Assembly (NCBI RefSeq): GCF_004193775.1
Contig: NC_041008.1
Location: 43,123,136 to 43,187,135 of the forward strand
Direction of reading: 5' to 3'
Length of the DNA stretch: 64,000 nucleotides
Source: Glycine soja
Taxonomy: Eukaryota > Streptophyta > Magnoliopsida > Fabales > Fabaceae
The notes under the pieces were generated by a model, which ran no database searches, had not been told where the DNA came from, and was given only the letters and a program-made list of their open reading frames with translations. The position numbers and the translations under genes are program-made. Positions 46,380 to 56,700 of the stretch are shown piece by piece. Numbering within the stretch: the stretch's first letter is position 1; each line of letters begins with the position of its first letter.

Positions 46380-46650
46380 ACAAAGATCTCAGGCGGTTAA
46401 ACCTTTGATACTTTGTGAATGGGGATACAAAAGAATTCTCAGGCAGTTAGTCCTTTGAACACTTTTGTATTAGGGAATGGGAAGAATCAAAAGAATTCTC
46501 AGACTGTGTCGTTTTGAATTCGTTGACAAGGGAGAAGGGAGACACAAAAGAATTCAGGCAGTTAGTCCTTCGTTCTTTTGGAAAAGGGAGAAGAGAGACA
46601 CAAAAAGAATTCAGGCGGTTAGTCCTTGGCGAATTCTTTTTGGCAAAGGG
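46380..46650 (+). repeat. Tandem repeat with AGAATTC(TC)AGGC core
   Basis: About five units of 55-75 bp each contain AAAAGAATTC(TC)AGGC(A/G)GTTAGTCCTT and a purine-rich GGGAGAAGGGAGACAC segment. Units shorten and diverge to the right. Confidence 0.75.
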
Positions 46651-46812
46651 AGACGGGAATGAAAAAGATGAATAACACAAGTTTTCAAGGTTTAGAAAAA
46701 CCAGAAAACTTTGGAAAACTTTTGGCAAAAGGAAGAAGAAGAAGAAGAAGTTCAAAGAGACTCAGAAATCAATGTGGAAAACTTGCTTGTGTAAAGAATG
46801 AATTGGAAAAGA

Positions 46813-47635
46813 TTGATTCCCTAATTTTTGACTTCTCGATGACTCTCACACTACTGCACTTCATGCGGTGTCACTTCACTTAACATCCTTGTTGGTCAGA
46901 ACCCTCCATAGGTAGCCCTTTATGAGAATTTGACAATTAGTTCTGATTGCTTCTAGGATCAATGACTAACCCCACAAACCAACATGAAACTTTTGAGTGT
47001 GCTTTGTCCTCATTCACACTCTTGCTGAGAAACTTTCCAGAAGGTCACCCATCCCATAACTATTCTAAGCCAAACACACTTAACTATGGAGTTCCTAAGT
47101 GATGAGCTACTGAAAAGTAAATGCATTTTGTTAGTATAGGTAATACTAATTAATTTCTTTAAGTCATCCTCAATTGTATAGTCTCATACCTGCACACCCT
47201 CTAGATCTCTCTTATTCCAATGTGATTCATTTAGGGTATCACATGCCCATCAGCTTCTGCTTGGTTCATCGTCAAATCACACCGTACTAGGAGAAAGGTT
47301 TTCTCTGATACCATTTATAACATCCCTGATTTTTTGCTTCTCGATTGCTCTCACACTATGACACTTCATGTCATGGTACTTCACTCATCATCCTTCTTGT
47401 TCAGAACCTTCCACTGGTCAGAACCCTCTGTAGGTAGCCCTTTTCGAGACTTCGACAATTTGCTTTGATTGCTTTCATAAGCAATGATTGTTCCCACAAA
47501 CCAACATAAGACTTTTTAGCATGCTTTGTCCTTACTCATGCTTTTCTAGAAACTTCCCAGAAGGTCACTCATCCCATAATTACTCCAAGTGAAGCATGCA
47601 TACATGTGAAGTTCATAGGTGATGGGCTACTTGAT
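46813..47635 (-). mobile_element. Cassandra-type TRIM element with 5S rRNA-like LTRs
   Basis: A non-coding miniature LTR element on the minus strand. Two direct repeats of about 300 bp (46818-47110 and 47323-47630) enclose about 210 bp. Next to the right-hand repeat lies TGGTATCAGAG (minus strand, 47303-47313), an initiator-Met primer-binding site. Each LTR includes a stretch that reads like the 3' half of plant 5S rRNA: AACTCCATAGTTAAG, TTGGC, GGATGGGTGACC, then TCTGG(A)AAG. This is the defining trait of Cassandra. TTGAT at 46813-46817 and 47631-47635 is the likely target duplication. It depends on proteins from other elements. LTRs differ at many sites, so the copy is old. Confidence 0.87.
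47010..47104 (-). other. 5S rRNA-like segment in the left Cassandra LTR
   Basis: Minus-strand match to the second half of plant 5S rRNA, including GTTAAGTGTG.TTGG and GGATGGGTGACC. Not a functional 5S gene: the first half is missing or degraded and the flanks are LTR. The second LTR has its counterpart at about 47535-47624. Confidence 0.8.
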
Positions 47636-47855
47636 GGAAGATTGCTTGAGAAGCTTCTATGGAGGTTGGATCTTTGAGCTTCAATGAGTTCCTTCAATGA
47701 TGATTTTCAGCCATGGAGTTGCAGCGTAAGATAAAGGAGAAGAGGTGAGAAGAGACGAAATCTACTAGAGAATAAGCCATGGAAGGAGAAGCTTCACCAC
47801 CAAGAGAGTGCATTGGATAAGAAGCTTAGAAAGGAAACTTCAATGAAGGAAAAGA
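47631..47855 (+). repeat. Left inverted arm of the rearranged chromovirus fragment
   Basis: TTGATGGAAGATTGCTTGAG onwards is the reverse complement of 49997-50214, with substitutions at perhaps one base in ten. The arms are about 2.1 kb apart. Confidence 0.85.
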
Positions 47856-47879
47856 ATGAGAGGAGGGGTGATGTAATCC

Positions 47880-47992
47880 TCCCTAGGAAGGGACCAGTCA
47901 CTAGAGCCATGAGCAAGAGGCTCCAAGAGGATTGGGCTAGAGTTGCAGAAGAAGGCCCTAGGGATCTCATGAACCCCAGGGTAGATTTCTGA
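47880..47992 (+). pseudogene. Tail of a gypsy pol frame (GPVTRAMSKRLQE)
   Basis: The plus strand encodes GPVTRAMSKRLQEDW and ends at the TGA 47990-47992. GPxTRAxxKxLQE is typical of the last residues of plant chromovirus pol. What follows is LTR-like, as expected after pol. Everything upstream in pol is absent here. Confidence 0.65.
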
Positions 47993-48842
47993 GTCCATGG
48001 GCCAAGGTTGGGTCTACTTATCTTTGTACATATTAGATTAGGATTTCATTATTTTTGGGCCTTGTATTTAGGGCTCCATAATGTAGGTAGGGTACCCTAG
48101 AAATGTAGGATTTTTCAGTCCTTGTATTTTAGGGCACCTAGTGTAGTTTTTGTATTAGGGGTAATTTTGTAATTTCACATGCATTAAGTGAATATTTGAT
48201 GTGTGTAATGAGAAATAAATTTAATTGAATTGGGAGAAGCCCAATCCAATTAAATTTTAGAGGGGGAGGTTAGCACTTTCTTGCTACACCCTATTATCAC
48301 ATCATACAGTCACACTTTGTGCATGTCCTTCATGCTTTACATGCCTCATGACACCTAAGCACATTTAGTGGAGAATCTTGGACTTGATCTTGGATTAGTG
48401 GCTGAACCATAGCTAAAATTCACTAATCATAATTTGTGAAAATTTGGCTCCACAAATTCAATTTCAAATTCAAGTGAAATTTGAATAGAAATTCAAATTT
48501 CTCTTAAATTTTATATGTCACTTAGGCTATAAATAGAGGACATGTGTGTGCATTTTTTCAACTTTGATCATTTGAGAATTACACTTCAAAGTTCATACCT
48601 TATTTGAGGCATAAAATTTTGTGCTCCTTCTCCCTCCACTCATCTTCTTCTATCTTCAAGCTCTTATCCATGGCTTCCTATGGTGATGAGCTTGTTCTTG
48701 ACTCATCTTCTCCTTGAAGTGGCGTCTCCAATCATCTTTCTTCCTTCTCCATTCCGTTGCCATTGAACTTCAAGAAGCAAAGGACTTCATTGATGAAGAA
48801 GATCCAAGGCCTACAAGCTCCACATGGATCAAAGTTGGAGAT
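47993..48842 (+). repeat. Gypsy LTR and leader
   Basis: Non-coding sequence with a TATA box (CTATAAATAGAGG, 48528-48540) and pyrimidine-rich leader (CTTCTCCCTCCACTC..). It sits directly after a pol tail and directly before an RNase H fragment. It is therefore an LTR whose downstream gag, protease and RT have been deleted. Exact ends are not fixed. Confidence 0.6.
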
Positions 48843-50003
48843 GTATTGTTACAAGGTGGGCACCCTATTGCTTATTTTAGTGAAAAACTTCATGGTGCCA
48901 CCCTCAACTACCCCACCTATGATAAAGAGCATTATGCCTTAATAAGAGCCCTCCAAACTTGGGAACATTACCTTGTTTCCAAGGAATTTGTCATTCATAG
49001 TGATCATGAATCACTTAAGTACATTAGAGGGCAAAGCAAGTTAAACAAAAGGCATGCAAAATGGGTAGAGTGCCTAGAGCAATTTCCATATGTTATCAAA
49101 TACAAAAAGAGAAAAACAAATATGGTAGTTGATGCCCTTTCTAGGAGGCACACATTGTTTTGCTCCCTAGGAGCTCAAATTTTAGGATTTGATAACATTA
49201 GGGACCTGTATGCTTTAGATGAACATTTCACTCCCATTTATGAGAGTTGTGGGCAAACAGCCCAAGATGGATTCTATTTGGCTAAGGGATATTTGTTCAA
49301 AGAGGGAAAGCTTTGCATACCCCAAGGATCCATCAGGAAATTACTTGTGAAAGAGAGCCATGAGAGTGGGCTCAAGGGCCACTTTAGGATAGACAAGACC
49401 CTTGTCTTAGTCAAAGAAAAGTTCTATTTGCCCCATATGAAGAAAGATGTTCATAAGCATTGCACTAGGTGTGTGGCTTGTTTACAAGCCAAGTCTAGGG
49501 TGATGCCTCATGGGCTATACACACCCTTACCCATCCCATCTGCTCCTTGGGTAGACATTAGTATGGACTTTGTCCTTGGGCTTCCTAAAACCCAAAGAGG
49601 TGTAGAATCTATCTTTGTGGTGGTGGATAGGTTTAGCAAGATGGCACACTTTATACCATGCCACAAGGTGGATGATGCTTCCCACATCTCAAAACTTTTT
49701 TTCAAGGAAGTTGTGAGACTCCATGGTTTGCCTAGGACCATTGTGTCAGATAGAGATGCTAAGTTCCTTAGCCACTTCTTGAAAACTTTATGGGCTAAGC
49801 TAGGAACTAAGCTTCTTTTCTCTACCACTTGTCATCCACAAACTGATGGCCAAATAGAGGTAGTGAATAGGTCTTTGTCCACCCTTTTAAGGGCTCTTCT
49901 AAAAGACAACTATAAGTCTTGGGATGAGTATCTTCCTCATGTAGAATTTGCCTATGACAGAGGGGTAGTGAATAGGTCTTTGTCCACCCTTTTTCTCCAT
50001 TGA
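48714..50003 (+). pseudogene. Chromovirus RNase H-integrase fragment
   Basis: An open frame of 429 codons starts in leader sequence and enters RNase H abruptly at about 48840 ([18 protein letters not shown]). RNase H ends near VDALSRR. Integrase follows: zinc finger H..H..CxxC (CTRCVACLQ) and core Asp285 (SMDFVLG), Asp346 (SDRDAKF), Glu382 (TDGQIEV), with 35 residues between the last two. Family integrases run on through several hundred more residues including a GPY/F module. Here the frame breaks at FAYDR and continues with a repeat of an earlier 30 bases (49859-49888 copied at 49964-49993). RT, protease and gag are missing. A remnant. Confidence 0.9.
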
Positions 50004-50214
50004 AGCTTCCTCTCTAAGCTTCTTATCCAAGGCACTCTCTTGGTGGTAAAGCTTCTCCTTCCATGGTTTTTTCTCTAGTAGATGGCGCCTCTTCTCACCT
50101 TTTCTCCTTTATCTTCCATTGCAACTCCATGACTGAAAATCACCATTGAAGGACCTCATTGAAGCTCAAAGATCCAGTCTCAATAGAAGTTTCTCAAGCA
50201 AGCTTTCATCAAGT
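49997..50214 (-). repeat. Right inverted arm; plus strand resembles an LTR end
   Basis: Reverse complement of 47631-47855. Read on the plus strand it ends ..CTTTCATCA and is followed by AGTGATAATCAGAGC (50212-50226). That resembles an initiator-Met primer-binding site with two changes, so the arm may be the 3' end of an LTR in plus orientation. Confidence 0.75.
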
Positions 50215-50226
50215 GATAATCAGAGC

Positions 50227-52085
50227 ACAAGAGCTTCAAGTAGGTACTCCTTAAAGATGAAGGAAAATAGCTGAAATAATAAAGTGGAAAAGTACTATTG
50301 GTCACCATTTAATTTCCAATCTATTTCTATCATACCAAACAATCAACATTATTTTCATCACCCATATTTTCCTTCATCTTTCAGACTATTTTCTTATTTC
50401 TTTTCGTTTCTCTTCCATTAAATAGCTTATGTCTCCACTTTATTGCCAACGTATTTTCATTAATTCCCTTTCTCTATTTTTCTTCCACCCAATTCTTCTC
50501 CTTCATCCAAACCGGACCCTTTGTTCCCTGTCCGCACTTTCTACCTAGATTCCACAAATTCGCAAATAGCACACTTCAAGATCCTCTCATTTTCTTCTTG
50601 TGTCTTGCTAAATAACTCTTCCTCTGTTCGTGTCATATTTTGTCGTAAATCTTTATACAGTTGGTTTCTTGCCAAGGTTAAAGAGAGTTGTATTAGGCAA
50701 TCGGAATTGGTAGCTAATGTTAAACTTGATTGAATATTTGTAACATAGATCAATAGTTGAAATATTTTTAATGGAACAAAATGGCTAAGATGGTTCATGG
50801 ATTGGAGCCTACCTCACCTAAAGGACAACTACATGTGCCTTCCCAACTACAGTCTAATAATAATAAGACCTGACTACTATTTCCTCAATCAACGTTCAAG
50901 TCAGGTGCCATTGTCTATTGCATACAATCAAAATTCAAATCAAAACCCTTGATTTCATACAATCAAACGAGTTGTGGCTTAGACCCCGCAGGTAAACAAA
51001 AACGAAATTTGAACAAAAGAACTACATTTGATAATGCACTCACTGGGTTGTAAGGAAGGACATAATTAACTTGTAAGGACTATACCACAAATATGCCCGC
51101 GATCGCCGATCACGATTATATTTCAAATCTTAGGCAAACTTGTAGAGGAATTAGAAAGTCTAGTATACAGCAATGTATGATTTAATAAAAAAAAATATTA
51201 TAGAAATTTAGAATGAGAAGCCGTCATTCCAGTTAATTTAATTGGGATGCCATAAATTTGACATATCTCATGGGATGAGTAATATGATGCTCAAAATTAT
51301 GTATGTATGAATCAAATATTCCCTAATAATATAATTGGTCTATGGTACTTTTGACTGCAACGTTCAGCTTTTTAGAATTTTTGCGACTGGAATTGCAATC
51401 AAATTGACTGTGTTTGTCTGCAATTTCTCACAATATCAACAACTGCAATCACGGCCACCATTTAAAACCTTGAGCTATAAAAACTTTTGGTTCTCTCTTG
51501 GCTAGTGATACCAATGGATTGAAATTTAAAAATTCAAAATCATTGTTTCTCTAGGCAACATATTTCACTCTTCATATTTTGGTAGCAACAGCGATGTTGT
51601 GGATGTGATGTTTTTCACCTTTGGATGTTTGAGAAATACTAACAGCGTTCTTCTAAGCAAGCTTTTTACTTCATAAGATTAAATATCCCATTGCTTTTCA
51701 CACATAAAAGTTATTGTGACTAATATGTCCTACCCATTAGTATCTTAGGTATATGTTGGTAAAAATTGGTTCACAATAGAATCTTGCTTGCTTTGGTGTC
51801 ACTGAAACTCTAGTAGGGTCTTGAGAAGCCACAAAAGGAGAATAAATCAAACCAGTGGTTGCCCATTACAAAGTTGTGACAGTAGAAATTGGTTACACCG
51901 TGGTCCAAAAGCAGCAACAAGATTAAGAGAAGAATGAGAGGGTTGAGACTTGAGACATATGTGCCATATATGTGTATTTTTTTTTTCTTTCTCGTTATAA
52001 AAATATACATTGTTTATAAACATATTTTCTTCTGAGAATGACTTTTTATATGCTTTTGATATAACCAGACACATCTTTATTGTCC
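50227..52085. other. Intergenic region downstream of the MYB-CC gene
   Basis: No gene supported. The last few hundred bases next to 52086 are the 3' untranslated region of the MYB-CC gene. Small frames at 50521-50798 and 51810-52074 have no domains. Confidence 0.45.
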
Positions 52086-53596
52086 CTAAAAGCTTGAACT
52101 GAAATTTAAATCTATTTCTTTCACACTTGAGTCAATGTCTCTCTGGTATTGGCAGTTCAAGTCAAGCATTTCTGACACTTCAGATTTCCTCAACTTGTTT
52201 CCACAAGGTTGATCAACACAATGATCAGAATCAGTTGCTGCACTTCTCTTTCTACCATCACTTGTATCTCCCTTGAATGCTTTATCTTCTTCTGGATGAA
52301 TGGACATCAATGGCAATTCAACTGAAACACCATTAAACTTTTGAGGGTTTTCTGCCTCATCCATGGTGTGTTGTTCAGAGCTTTCAGATGATGTCAAAGA
52401 GCTTTCAAGTGAACACATGGTTCCTCTGTCTTGTTTCCTCTCTCCACAGTTCAAACTGAGCCCTCTTGTTTCTGTCAGTTCTGAAAGGGGAGAGTCTGGA
52501 CATGCATTGTTGATTATTGACTCTAACTGATAAAGTTCAGCTTTTGCAAGTTCCATACCAGTTGTGGAAGAACTGTGTCTTGCAAGTGCTTCATGTGCCT
52601 TTGTTAGTACTGATTGTAAGTACTTCCCTTGAGCTTCAATCCTACGCTGCAAATGTTTTTGTACCTAAAATCATGATCCAAACCGGTTAACATGTCCTTA
52701 TACAAAAACTAGAATTCATATATGACTAAGTTAAATAATATTGTGTCATGCTACCTCAATTTGTTCATTGAGTTTTCTTTGTACTTCCATTTGCATTTGG
52801 AGAGCCTCAGCAATCTTCAAGCTTCTGTTAAACACAACATTTGCTCAATGAAAATTCTAGGCATAAAATAAGTACATAACTGTTCACATGCAACATCAAT
52901 AAAAGACATTCAAATATTTGCTCAGTTTATAACTATTACTCAGTCATCTGATTCTGGGTCCCAATGCTGATTTCCTTGCTGAAATGACCATCACTGTTCT
53001 GGATTTCACAGTAACCTGAACCAATAAAGAGCATCAAGGTTTGGTTATGCCAAAGCCCAATGAGAAAACTACAACTAGTCATGCCATTACTGCTAAACCA
53101 GACACACTATAAGAGTCACCTTGTTGCTTGTTGTCAGAACAGGTTTCTAGCGGTTGGCTTTTCCCAAGCCTATATTTCTGTGACCAAAAACACAAAATAA
53201 GATCAAACTCATGGTTTTTTTGGATTCAGGGAAAGCAACAAATTATGATATACCTGTAAATGGCTCTTGAGGTGGTACAAAGTGAGCCCTGGAATCCCCA
53301 TCACTCTCATAAGACTCTTTGGAGTTGCCCCTGCCACATGTCACGGTGTGAACAATTAATTAATACACATTAGCCAAGATACAAATATAAAGTCTAATGT
53401 CAAAGTAGTAAAGTTTCTTCCTTTTAAGTGTGTGTGTTGTATTGTATTAATGGTACTCACTTTCTGCACCTCCAAGCTGATTAATAGCTTCAGTGAACCG
53501 TTGGTGAAGCTCAGGAGTCCATTTCAGCCTAGGCTTGGCATCAGTGGACAGAACCAAACGCATCATGCTATGGTTTTGCACATTTTGCAGATCCAT
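52086..53596 (-). CDS. MYB-CC (GARP) transcription factor, PHR1-like/MYR type
   Basis: A nuclear DNA-binding protein of the MYB-CC family; relatives act in phosphate-starvation and flowering control. Six exons: 53596-53461, 53330-53254, 53177-53120, 53015-52940, 52824-52755 and 52664-52086. All introns are GT..AG and phases agree; the spliced length is 996 bases, 331 residues. Residues 22-76 are the GARP/MYB domain ([43 protein letters not shown], with the SHLQKYR signature). Residues about 116-165 are the coiled coil (MQMEVQRKLNEQIE; QRRIEAQGKYLQ). The tail is Ser-rich with two DLN motifs (MLDLN and a final EIDLNF) that could be EAR-like repression motifs. The start MDLQN at 53596 is the first Met before the MYB domain. 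No defect seen: the only intact host gene in the window. Confidence 0.93.
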
Positions 53597-53679
53597 TTTG
53601 CCTTTTTTTGGTAGTGTTGTTACTGAAACATAAAATATATACTTTTGATGCTTTTAGCTATTGTGTCAATGTGTGGCAG

Positions 53680-53699
53680 CTATAGACTATAGTCTATAG
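53680..53699. promoter_or_regulatory. Perfect 20-bp palindrome near the MYB-CC transcription start
   Basis: CTATAGACTATAGTCTATAG equals its own reverse complement. It lies just downstream of the TATA box, where transcription should begin, and about 84 bp upstream of the start codon. Confidence 0.6.
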
Positions 53700-53703
53700 T
53701 TTC

Positions 53704-53713
53704 TCTTTATAAA
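53704..53713 (-). promoter_or_regulatory. TATA box of the MYB-CC gene
   Basis: ATTTATAAAG on the minus strand, about 110 bp upstream of the start codon at 53596. This is a plausible distance for a short 5' leader. Confidence 0.55.
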
Positions 53714-56700
53714 TTGGGAGAGTAGTTGAGGTGTTGTATGATCTCACTCCCATATAAGGAAGCATAAGTGGGGTTATGTTGGCGGAATATATGCCATGAG
53801 CTATGGCTCTTCCTCTCTCATCTCTTCACATTACATACCAACTTTTCCTTTCTTTCATTTTTAAATTTTTTTCATTTTTAATTTTCCTCACTACCCTTCC
53901 TTCTTTGACTTGAAAAGGGTGGTGGAGAGAATCTCTGATTCAGCAAAAACAAAGATAGGAAAACAGCTCAATTTTGAGTCTTAAAAGGAGAGAAAAGAGG
54001 AAAAAGTGTATGGTTTGTTTTTATCTTGCTGTTTTCCCACTTAACTCTCAACATAAGTTTGATTCCCTAAGGAATTGGATAGGCCCCACCATGATGAATA
54101 ATGGGTGCAACTTTCTTAAATGCTGTGTGAGAAGCTTTCAGGTAAAAATATAGTAATAAAAAAATTATGGAAATTGCTATTATGGATATTATGCTTGCTT
54201 GCTTGAAAGTGAAAACTAAATTACTCAATCTTTCTTTCTTTCAAATATCATTTTCCCTTTTTTTAACAAACTTTAATTTTGGTTTTTCTTTTATGATGAG
54301 AAGGTTGTGTTAATGCGATTGGCAGATTCTTTTTGTTCCTTGTAGAGATGGGGGAATCAAAGAATCTAGGATTAGATTTATGGACCTATTGTCCGTGTCC
54401 TTTATAAAGAAAGCATTACTAGAAGAAAGAAAACTAATTACTCAACCGTGTCAAGAGATAATTTCGTACCCCTCTTATCAAAACGACAATAATAAAATGT
54501 GTCCGTTCTTGACATTGAACAGTTCATAATAATTTCTTATATTATCCTACCACCAAAAGAATTTCAACCCCAAAGTTCATAAAAGGGACCCTATTTTAAC
54601 TAAGCACTAACCCTATATTAATCATTAGGTTAGGATGATGCTTATATAAGAGCCAACAAAGCAAAGATTTATTCCATCAGGGGATGGAACCAAAACATGC
54701 CTAATATGAGTCTATGGTTAAAAAGGAGAAATGAAATTTAATGTGAAAGTAATAATACCCGTTTAAATGAGATGTTAATAACACAAAATGTGTGACCATG
54801 CACTTTCCTTTAATATGAAAGCAATCCACAGGGCACACTCAGGATAAAAGTCGCATAAAGAAATTATTCCAAAGGGAATATTTGCTTTAATGCTGCAATC
54901 TATATCCAAGCTGAAGAGGAGAAAAGAATTTTTCACCAAAAATAAAAAAAAGGAAGAAGAAAAAGAAAAAGGAAGGCTATAATGGCCAACAACAAATCTT
55001 TAAAAGCCAATTCGATCAAGTCACTCTTCAAATTTCTTGGGTTGCGGTGTAGAGTTTGATCACTAGAATCAAAATTCAATGATTGGTCCTCAAAACACTG
55101 CCACTTCAGCACCATGGATTCCCAGCTAGTATGCCTGGCTCAATAATTTCCCATAATTTTAAACCGTTATAATCATTTTCATTTTTATAAGAGAGCCATC
55201 CGAAGAGATACACTGAGACAAAAGTATTCTAGTTTAACTAATAATTTTAAATTCAAACTTAAGATATACAGTTATATTAAATATTTTTTTTAAAAAAAAA
55301 TTATCACTCGTAACATTATCTCCAACGATGCCTTTAATCTGTTCTTAAAGAGGTAAGCACCACTCGTGCTTACTCTTTTGAAACCATTGGAGCGGATCTT
55401 GTACAAACATCTGGTGCTTGTAGATGCACTGATGCTTAAGTGTTCTTTTGCATCAATGTTAGTAAAAGTAATTTAATAAATAAATTATTAATAAAATGTA
55501 AGGATGAGAGGTTATTGATGAAATTTATTTAGCAATATTTCTTTAGGTGGTTGAGTTGGAGGAATTGAGTGTTTATGAAGTGTTTAAGTTGAAAAAAATA
55601 AAAATGAGATATCTACTAGTAAGACCCGCTTAAAAACTCATATATAGGAGATGCTAGAATGGAAATGTCCTAATAATGTTATTCAACCCTAGAATAATTA
55701 CCTAATGTAGAGATTTTTGGTTGGTAAGGAAAAAAAATTCGAAGAGCTACACTTTCCTTTAGATAAAAAAAAAAAAGACAAATGTTAACTTGGTTAAAGA
55801 AATAAAAGGAATTTTTTTTTTACTGAGACGCAGAAAAATATATTTTCCTATGATTTTTAAATGCACTTCGAGTCCCATATTTTCAATAAAATCTTTTTCT
55901 TTTTAATTTCTTAAATAATGTATTTAGGATACTCATTAATCAGAAAAGAAAAAAAGTTTGTGCACTGTTATTTGACTATCCAAAATTCAACCAGTGAAAT
56001 GGAAACTAACATTAACCAACACATACCAATGTGATTATTTCATAATTTTTTTGTTTAAATACCTTTTTATTTGTTACATTTGTATTTAATATTTTTTTGT
56101 TTTTGTCCTTCTAATTTTTTTTAATTTTAGTTATTGTAAATTATGTTTGTTTTATTTTTAGTATCTAAAACACTTTAGATAGTATTTTAAACAGTAAAAT
56201 AATATTATTTAAATTATTATAAGGAAAAACTAAAACGAATATAATTAGTAAGATAAAAAAAAAATACTAAATTATAAAAACAAAAAAATATTTAAACATT
56301 TTTTTTAACAGTAGAGTATAACTTGGTGGGTCCAGCAACAGCACGGGGGGTGGGGGAGGTTATTGATTCTTCATCTGCAAGCATATGCAACTTCTGTCTG
56401 GAAATACACTTGCTTAGTGGCAGGCTTTGTTCATATTCAAAGAAAGGAATATTTATTATTTATGATATGTGGCCCAAATGTTTGAAAAACAAGAAAGAAA
56501 GGGAAGAGTTATTGTAGTAGCTAGTACCTTTCTCTTTAACATGCTGATGTACTTTGAGCTCCTTTCTTACTTTAATATATTCCAAAACACGTAAAGGAGA
56601 TTCCAGGAATTTTAGATCAGTAGGAGAAGGTCCGGTGAATCAAAAGTCACATAAGCAAAGTTTGCCTTATCAATTATTATTCTTTTAATGGACCCATCAG

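Larger units (their letters stand above)
45898..46812 (+). repeat. LTR-like block with internal minisatellites
   Basis: It starts TGTTGGATCAAGTGGCC, the same head (with small changes) as the minus-strand LTR at 932-2001, and includes the matching AAGAAGGGGGGGTTGAATT segment. The right end is not defined: I found no CA end with a target duplication. No coding sequence. Confidence 0.5.

Noticed and set aside
45893..46817. Target duplication for the LTR-like block starting at 45898
   Set aside because: AATAC precedes the TGTTGG start but I found no CA end followed by AATAC at a sensible distance.
47010..47624. Possible 5S rRNA genes
   Set aside because: Only the second half of 5S is recognisable, it is in both LTRs of a miniature element, and substitutions are many. 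This is Cassandra, not a 5S array.
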